In this document: in pieces, positions 12,001 through 21,900 of the stretch | Position numbering within the stretch: position 1 is the first letter of the stretch | Layout: every line of letters begins with the position of its first letter | Source: Pterobdella sp. o SKG-2022 | Taxonomy: Eukaryota > Annelida > Clitellata > Hirudinida > Piscicolidae | NCBI GenBank assembly: GCA_964035795.1 | Contig: OZ038325.1 | Span: forward strand, 6,247,047 to 6,311,046 | DNA: 64,000 nt | Reading direction: 5' to 3' | Position numbers and translations under genes: made by a program | The notes under the pieces: generated by a model | Seen by the model: only the letters and a program-made list of their open reading frames with translations | Database searches by the model: none | What the model was told of the DNA's origin: nothing

Positions 12001-15000
12001 CAGAGCGAAGACTGAGAACGAAGGTACGAAAGAAAGACTGAAGAAACATTTGAGAAACAGAGAGCTACAAAGAAGAGGTGGATCTTCATCAGAGAAAAGT
12101 GAAGACGAGGAAGACAGCAGTGACGCATCGGTGGCCAGTAGCAGACTGTACTCTTCCACCAAGTTTAAGCCGTTCAACAGGCAGAGAAGCACGAGTTTTG
12201 GGGCCCATGAAAAACCTGTTGTGTTTCCCAGCTCAAGAGCCAGAAGTGGCAATCGAACTTCACGACTTGAAGAATTCCTCAACTCCAAACCCAATCATAA
12301 ACTAATTGTCAATAAAGCAGATATAAAAAATTATGAAAGTTCAAAACAGAATTATTACAACAAGTACAAAACAGGGCAGTACAGCAGAGAGAATCTAGTG
12401 AGGCATCACAAAAGCCCCAAAGTGGAGATGGTGACCATACACGGAATCCAGGTCCCCCTTGCCATAAAATCACTTAAACAACGTATCAGAGAAGAACTTC
12501 AAATTGTCACTGCATCCAGAAGACTTCGATTGGATGAAGAAGAGGAAGTGAGAAGGATGGAAGCAGAGCTGGCTGAGAGAGAGAAGAAAAGGTTTGATAG
12601 ACGTGGAATGCATCCCAGAAGTTACTCTCCCGATTATTATTCGTACAGGGATGAGTTCGATCATGGTAATGAAAACATTAAAAAGTATACAAGAGATAAG
12701 AAAAATAATTACATGAAGGATAAAAGGACGCACCATTTTGTAGACCGTGGTTACCAGCAGGAAGAGAGAAACTATTACAAAGACAACACGGATATAAGGT
12801 TTAAAAATAAGAATGATGATCAGTATTTAAAGGTGTTAAACAAATCTAAACCCGCTTTCAAACGCCAAAACTCAGATCCTCTTCTAGCGAACAATTCTTT
12901 CAACTCTGAGACTATCTCCTCAGACAAAACTTCATACGCTACTAAGCGAAACAGACTTTCCAGCAAATATCCGTATGACAGTCACGACCACAAAAACGAC
13001 TACAGATACGACAACGACTACCACAGGTCTTACATTGAGTTAGACAACTCCAGGAACTACATGGATACTTCCAGGTCTTCGCACCAACTCAATAAGTTGG
13101 ATAACAGGATGTTGAGTAGTAGATCGGCTTGCAATCTGTATAAGAACAACCCCTATTACTCGAACCAAAACGCAGATCAAATGGGCGGCAGAAACAGGTT
13201 CAACCGGACTCCATCATTCAGTTGCCCTGATGAAAATGAAGATCCAGCTACCAGAGAAGAGAAAAAAGAACAATTGAGACTTGAAATCGAACTCAGAAAA
13301 CTGCAATTAGAAGAAGCAAAATACATCCAAGAGCAAATCAGAAGACTCGCCGCAATGCCAGACATATCTTCAAACGATTTGAACAAGGTTCGCAGTATGT
13401 ACCGCAACCACAAACAACTACAAGAACAACTTATGCCACGCAAGAGCTATGCAGACCTAGCTTCTCAAAAGCTCTCCTACGAAGCAGCTCTACACAACGA
13501 CTACCTTGCTAACCTTCAGAACAGGCCTTTGTTTTCTAAGACACCCTTCTTAGACTCTGTCAACTATTCCCAATACTATCCTCCTACCCATGACTACCCA
13601 TACAAACCTTACTACTACAACTATGACAGATACCAAAGTACGTCTGCTTTTGTTTTTAAATATAATTATAATAGAGTTTTTTAATAATATAAAAAAACTC
13701 ATGAGCACCAAAATAAACAAAAGCACTAAACAACACAGACATGTCGATGGCACACAAACAACAGCAACAACTATTTATGTACCAACAACAACAAATCGAA
13801 CAACAGCGCCATCTGTTGCAACAATACTCCAACTCTCCGGACTCCGAAGACAATTTTATGCAAGGGGGCACTGCTCTCAAAAAACAAAAACTAGTATGTA
13901 CATGTTTTTTGCGGTTTGCTTTTTTTGTATTTGTTCTTTTTTGTGGTTTCGTTCTTTGTAATTTTTTAAATTTTGTGTTTAGTTTTTATATGTTTCATTT
14001 TTTTGTATTTATTTTGCATTCATATTTGTTCTTTATATTGTCTTTGTGTATTTTTTGTTTTTTTCGATCTTTGAATTTTTTTATACGTTATAATATTTAA
14101 TCTCATTTTTCCTAAAAAATAAGTGTTGAAGATAAATAGAAAAAAATAAAATTAGTTTTAAAATCTAAAGATGTTCAAAAGAATTTTTGAAAATATTTAA
14201 AAGAATTTCGGAAGACAAGATTGAAAACTATTTAGGAAAAGATTTGAAGAAAATTAAAAAACAAAATTAAATTTGAATTTATTTCAAATTAAAGTAAAAT
14301 ATACAAAAATAAATAATTAATTTTTCTGGTCTTTGGAGCATTTAAAATGAAAGACTTTTTCTTCTGCTTGAAAATTCCATATTTCTTTTATTTTTAAAAC
14401 TATTTCCAAATATTATTTTTATATTAAGATTTATCACACATTTTTGAATAAATATGATTTTATTATATATATTCATTATAAATTTATTAAATTTTAGAAG
14501 AAAAACGAAACACTAAATATAAATACAGATTCTATTATAAAAAACCTTCATCAAATAATGACAAACTCAAACAGAAATTACTTATGATAACACTATTTCG
14601 AAAATACTAGCAAAAATAAATGAAAGCTTTGGAATTTCGTTTCAAATTTTCCAAAGTCAATCCCACTCATAACTGAACTCAATTTTAAACTTAGATTGTT
14701 CTTTTCCACTAAACTTTTACACCTGCGTTATTTTCTTCATCTCTTTCCTGTCTATTTTAGTTTGAAGATTGCTACTTTTATTTCTATTTTTATATTAATT
14801 TTATTATGATTATTACTATTATTGTTAGCATAATAATAATAATATAAATAATAATAATTATTATTAATATTATTATCATTATTTTTAGCTTTAATGCTAT
14901 TACGCACTAAGTGCTTTTGAAGCCAATCTCGTTTGTAATTTTCGCCTTATCTAAACCTTGCAATAGTAATCATTTGTTTTAAATATTCATCTCATTTCTC

Positions 15001-15155
15001 CATCCACCAATCACAAGCTGCTAAACCACGTAAAGAAGCAAACGAAGAAATATCCTTTTCCGACAAAGTCTATTCTCGTTACCAGGGATCCCAAAGATAA
15101 ATATACCGAGGGTGCGTTATGTTTTCACGAAAATACACCAATTTATATTAATTTA

Positions 15156-15195
<40 letters not shown>

Positions 15196-18100
15196 AATTG
15201 TATCGTTGAGGATTTTTTTGATAATGATGATTTCAGGCAGAGGGTTTTAGCTTAGATTCTTGTCCAATCTTTTTCTAAATAACTAGATTATTTTTGAAAT
15301 TTTCAAAAATACACGTGATCTTTTTTGTGTAACAGAATTTGATTATTTTTTTCTCATTATTGAAAACCTTTTGAGAAATTCTGATTTAGTGTGTTTTTTT
15401 AATCTGCCATGTTGATTAATTAAGTTAAAAGTTTGATGCAAAAACGAGAAATGAAAAGTAAAAAATTAAAGAGTAAAAAGCTATACAAAATTATAAATTA
15501 TTACTCTTATTCATTTGGAAAGCGCGCAGTTTGCAAACTAGGTTTGCTGCAGAGGCGCTTGCGTATTTCAAAGAACTAATATAAATGGTAAAATAATTCA
15601 AAAATAAAAAGTATAATCGTTACAAGCTAAAAAATAAAATTGTCTAAAAGTGAACTTGGTCAAAAATATCTAAAAGTAGATTTAAATGGATATAAAACTC
15701 GCATTCTCTTAAGAATTAAAAGGCTTTTTTATATTTACTTGATAGAAATTTAAAAGTAAATTCAACTTTTAAACTTTATTGTTGCAACCAATTATATTAT
15801 TATTCCCAAAAGCTACAACCGATAAATTCGCAATTTTAAGTTCCAAACTACAATCTAAACAAAAGCGACACTGCTTACAATTTTACTAGCTTAGGCCCAA
15901 AAATTTTAAACAAATTTTTCGACAAAATCTCATTGTGAATTAAAGTATAGAACCAACAAAAACCTTTATCCCACAGGGTGTCATATTCCTTGCTATGCTA
16001 TACAATTAAATCCCATTTTCTATTCTTTGTTGCGCTATGGAAAAAACTCACTTCATTTGACCAAACTCGACTTCGATGAACTTAACTGAGTTTAATTAAA
16101 CTTCGAAAACTCACTTTCACTAAATTCATCTTTTGTTGCTTCTAGGCATGGAAACGTTCGCAAAAAAAAACAAACACAAAATTAAAGTACAGCGCTATTA
16201 ATTTACACCCGTAAACAATTTAAAAATTATTTTCTAATAATAACGTCTTGAAAATGGACCACTGACCCAAAGGTCACGGCATAGGGTTGAAGGTGACAGG
16301 GGGTCACTATCTGGACCAGGATGGCTTGCTGGGGGCTTTCGTCGCTAAGATTTATAAGGTTTATTTGTTTTTTTGTCAACTTATTAATTTGCCTTTATGA
16401 TTTTTTATATTATTATTGTTTTTGAAATTTTGATTTATAAATTTCATTAATTATTTATTTTTTTTACCTATTATTATTATTATCTTTATCATTATTATTC
16501 TTACCTATTAATAGTTCTACTATTTTAATAATTATTAATTTATTAAAAATTAAACTACTAATTTAATATTAATTGAAACAAAATGACGTCAGGGAGGAGC
16601 AATAGACCAGCTCCATGGTGAAGTGAAGGAAGGTTGGAAATGTTTTAGAATCAAAGTACAATAAATAGGAAACTTTTACACACAGAACCAAATACAATAC
16701 AATACATGGAGCCAAATACAATACAATACATGGAGCCAAATACAAAATAAACTAACATACATAAATGAAATCAAAAAATAAAAATATATAAAAAAAATGA
16801 TAGTATCAAACATGGTTACATTTATTTGAAGAATAGGCAAAAACACAAACAGCCACCCAGGCAGTCAAGCACCCACTTATCAACTCACCCATCCAACTAC
16901 ATCTATGAACCATCCAGTCACCTGAACACACCCAAAAACCGCCCAACCATCTAATCACACACCTTGAAACAAACTCACTTCACGCACCCAAACAACATAT
17001 GCACAGTAACCCACCATCCTCATCCACCCAAACAACACAGGGGACCAAATAATAGAATGGAATGGACACCAACTGACAGGGAAGAGTCAGATTGAAATTG
17101 AGAGAATCATGTCCTTCTCTAATGGCGAGATTGAACTGGTTATAAGAGCTAGGTGCGGATTTCTTTTTTATTACTCTTGTTTTTTTTTATTGTTATCATT
17201 ATCTGTTTTTTTAAAATTCAAATATGGAAAATAGTTCAATTTGATTATAAATAAGGAAAAACAATGTTATTATGATGTTATTCTCAGTGACCCTTATGGC
17301 AATTTCAAGTACAATGGCAGTGCTGATAATGATCTTAACTCCAGTGACGTCGAAGACTCCAGAAGTATCATTACTATTTTCAATCATTTATTTATTATCA
17401 TAATTATCAATACCATCATCATCATCCCATTCTCCCACTCACAGACGCCCACAAAGACAGACATGGCTACAGGGGCTTTTCGCCACACAGAGGCCCGCAA
17501 AAACACCGCTACCACGATACACGACAGCACTCCCCCCCCCTAACACCATCCTCTTCTCAACAAGATCTCATATCGGAGATCAGCCCATCAATCTCCCACA
17601 GCTCAACACAGACTGATGTACTGTCGCATGAAGGGCAGAAAAAAAAGATGGAGGGAAGGAAGATGATGGATGATGAGGTTGGGATGTGGTGGGTAAGAAC
17701 GTGTGGGATTGTGGTGTGTAGGAATGTTTAGTGTGTTGTGTAGGGTTGTATTGCGGTGAGGCTTAGTGAGTATTGATGGTGTTTAGGAATGTGTAGTGTG
17801 GTGTGTAGGGTTGTATTGATGGTGTTGAGGGGTGTGTTGCGGTGTAGTGATGATTTTTATTGGTGTAGTATGTTGATAGGTGTGCAGTAGTGATGAGTGG
17901 AAGGATTTAGTGTAGGGTGATATGTACAGAGGTATTGTGTGGTGTGTTTGGATGCTTATAGCAGTGTAGTGGTAGGGTGGTGATGTGTAGTAGTGAGTAG
18001 GGATTTATTGGAAATGAATGATGGCAGTGAACTAGGAATTCTTTGACTTTCATATAATAATTTTTATATCTTTACTATTTTGACATGCATTACAAGATAA

Positions 18101-18876
18101 CTACAACCATAACCCCCCCCCCCTCCTGTCTAAAGAGAATGGGTTTAATGGAGGTAGAGGTGGGAAAGATCCAAATACAGATGAGTTACGACGCCTACGA
18201 CAGCACCTTGAACATCCACCTCATTCAGGCAAGGTCTCTGCCGCAGAGAACACGCCAAAACGTCGCTTCCAAACTTCCCGACCCTTTCGTTAAAGTGTAT
18301 CTCCTACCTGGGAGAAGGTCAGTGGTAAGGAAGTGGGTTGAGTGTGGGAGTTTAGGGTAGGTGGAATGAACGGGTTGCTTGTGATAGATTGTATGTGGTT
18401 GTTTATGAGTGTGGTGAGATATGAGGATATGATTGGAATGGCGCTTAAAGGTATATGAATGTCCTTAAATTTAAATTTGTTTTCTCAACGAAACCAGCAT
18501 CTTGTATGTCGGCCCCTAAGCTCAATGGTTGAGCATTAGACTGATTATCTAAAGTTACCGGGTTCAATCCTGCGTGGGCCGACAATTAGCACCTGTTTTA
18601 CAACGTGTTTTTGCTACATTAAATTTGTAGCAAACGCTTTGATTTATAAAGAAAAGCGCTTTATAAATACCGCATTACATTAAATTAAATTATGTGACCA
18701 AACACCATCACATCCCAATAAAACCTCTCCACGCCTCTCTCACAACTGAACTATGCACTTCTTTCCAGCCAATCAAACAAGAGATGTACCCGCTTCATCA
18801 ACTCAACATGTGACCCAGAATGGCACCAAACTGTGGTGTTTATGGGTGTCTCTAGGTTATAATAATAATAATAATA

Positions 18877-18910
<34 letters not shown>

Positions 18911-21900
18911 AAATTATCAATATTAATATTATTATTTTTTTTCCCTTATTATTATTATTCCCAAAAGGTATGAACTGGCCCAAAAGAGCATAGAAGTAGC
19001 GGTGTGGGACTACGACAAGTTCAAAAATCACTCACCCATTGGGAAGACCCTCTTCCTTCTTGAAGGTTGTTATTATTCTATTATTATTATTTCTATTACT
19101 ATTATTTTTATGGGGTTTCCCACGACTATGCCGGTTATGAGTTTGGCACCAAGCTTTTTTCATAAGCCTAGGGTGACCAAAACTATTGAAATTATTATTA
19201 TTATTATTTCATTTTTTAAATTAATTTAAAAGTTTTGTTCTAATGAAAATATCAAAATTTTTTGTATTCCACAATAACTAAGGAATGCCACCACTGTTTG
19301 GGCTGTTTTATTTCATCAGCATTATTTCCATTTAAAAAGTCTGTAGCTTGAAAAACACAAATAGTATTCAATTGTTCTCATTGTCATACACTCTATTATT
19401 ATCAAGATTTGTATAGCGAGCAATTTACAAACTAATTTGCTTCAGAGGCTTGCACTCTTTGTTGCTATGAAAAACGAAATAATCATCTAAGAATTAAAAC
19501 CACCCTAGACCCGCGTTACCTTGACAACCGACCACATTGGTACGCTCTGAAAGCTACCAAACAAGACAAGACCTTGTTGAACGGCCCAGTGGAAGAAGAA
19601 GAAGATGATGAAACGAGGAAAGAGAAGAGAAGGAAGGGGTACAAGGAGAGAGGGGGCGTGCCTCGAGGAGGAGGTAACGAAAATAAGTCAAACAGGAGGC
19701 ATGTGAGAAATGTGAGATTTTGATAATTTAAGGCATGAGATGATGATGATGATGAGGATGATGATGACGACGATAATGAGGATGACGACGACGACGACGA
19801 CAGTGATGATGATGATGATGATGATGATGCTGATACGAATAACGATGTTTATGATGACTGAAACAATGATGGGGTATTAAAAATTTTTCATGAACCATAA
19901 GAAAGAAAATTTTAGGTGATATTATTCAGAAAATAAAACCAAAAGAATGCTGAAATTGGAAAATTATGCATAAAAAATTAATAAAAATGAAAAGCCACTG
20001 AAAAAAGTCCAAAAAAAAATGAATATTCATAGGAATCTATTAATAAACACATTCTAAAAAATGAGACAAAAACACAAAATAAGAAACAATATAAACAAAA
20101 AAAAACCATAAATATTAAAAAAAAATCATAAAAATAAGAAAAAAATCGTGAAAATAATTATAAAAAGATGAAAAAACTTCTAAAAAAGTTAAAAAACTCT
20201 TGTTTAACAAACAGCATGATGACCGGGAAGGGATACAAAAGAGAGACACAAGCGCAACCACAAATAACACCAACAATACAAACAACGAAACTGCCACAAA
20301 CAAGGAGGAAGATGTGCTAAGTATGAAGGCTGATCTGATGTCCGATGCGGTTAGCTGTGATACTGGTAGTATTGATAAGGAGGTGAGTTGTTTGAGGGTG
20401 GGAGGAGATGGGTGAAGGGCAAAAAAGCGTTGGGAAAAGGGGGTTAAGAGTGGTATAATAGGGACTGTAAGGTAGAATGGAGAGGTGGGATGCGTTGGGA
20501 TAAAATATGATGGTATGTGAAGCATGTCGAGAGTTCTGTATGGTGGGCGAGGTACCTCGAGGGTGGGTAAGAGAAACAGTAGGGTATGATAGAATGTAGG
20601 GAACAATTGAAGATGGGGTATGGTGCGATGGGTGTAGAAGTTGTAGCTTTGCTTAGTAATGGGTGGGAGAGGAAGGGTGTGTTATGTTGTCTGGTGGGGT
20701 ACAAGGGTTACGAGGGTGTGATGTAGCTGAATTTATTTTATATTTTCATATTAATATAATAGAGATATAATATAACAGAGAATAGATTTAAAAATCCTTC
20801 TTGATATAAATTCTTTGAACTAAAGAAATATAATTCAAACTATTAAAAACTTCATGTTTTGTTGAAAGTACGAAGCTCTTAGCATTTTTTAAATATTTAT
20901 ATAAAATTATTATCTTAAAATAATAAAAATGAAGAAAATACTCAACATAATTCAAACGGTGAAATTATTTTTGAATTTTTGACGGCGTTTCCGGTAAACC
21001 AATTTAAAGTGCGCTTAATTTTTAGAGTTTTTTGTTTTGATGGCGGTTTTTAATATGAAAAGCTTTTCTATACTTATTGATTTTGAAATAATTATTCGTA
21101 TTAATAATATTAAGATAGTGATGCTAACAATGAAAATGAGAATAATTTCATTGTTTTTATCCTTTTGTTATTCTTGCATGTCTCTTCAAAATGATCGACT
21201 GCCCATCATTAAAGGAATGCATGAAAATTTATCTTGACTGTTTGAAAAATTTTTTTGTAGTGATGATGATGATGAGAATGGTAATGATGATGATGAGAAT
21301 GGTAATGATGATGAGGAGGATGATGGTGATGATGATGAGGAGGAGGAGGAGGAGGAGGAGGAGGATGAGAATGATGATGATGGTGATAGTTATTACTGCT
21401 ATGACTATGATGGTGGTTACGAAAAACGAAGAAAAAGTAAATTAGAAAACGAATGATAAAAATTCAAATTTATCAAGTTTTTTGAAAAACATAATTGCCT
21501 AACTGTCGATATAGAAGGAAAACTGTTAGATTGTATGAAAAATCATTTAAACAATATAACAAAATAGGGGAAAATACTAATAGCTTAAATAATAAAGGTA
21601 CCAGCCACAAGCACGATAAAAATGTGGATTTTTATTTATTCGCTAGGTGAGTAGATTGTGTGAGGAAAGACTGATGAATGACTTGAAGAAAAGCCTCTTG
21701 GTTCAGACGTACAAGCAAACCACACAGGTTGTTTATGTGGTTTTGTGATTGTTTATGTTTACATTAGGTTTGATTGTTTATGTGCTTGTTCATGTGTTTG
21801 CGTGGTTTTTAATGTGTTTTTGCTATTTTACATGGTTACGAATATGTATATTGTTGTTTATGTGTGTATATTACTTCCAAACGTCGTTTGTTTCATGGTT

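Noticed and set aside
17532..17540. A run of nine C in exon 13 of the RIM-like gene, suspected as a frameshift.
   Set aside because: Counting codons from the acceptor at 17445 shows the frame stays open through the run to the donor at 17692.
18508..18583. Cloverleaf that could be called a tRNA-Ile(GAT) gene.
   Set aside because: The same 3' body follows in a second copy at 58.4 kb, and no terminator follows the cloverleaf, so it is a SINE head.
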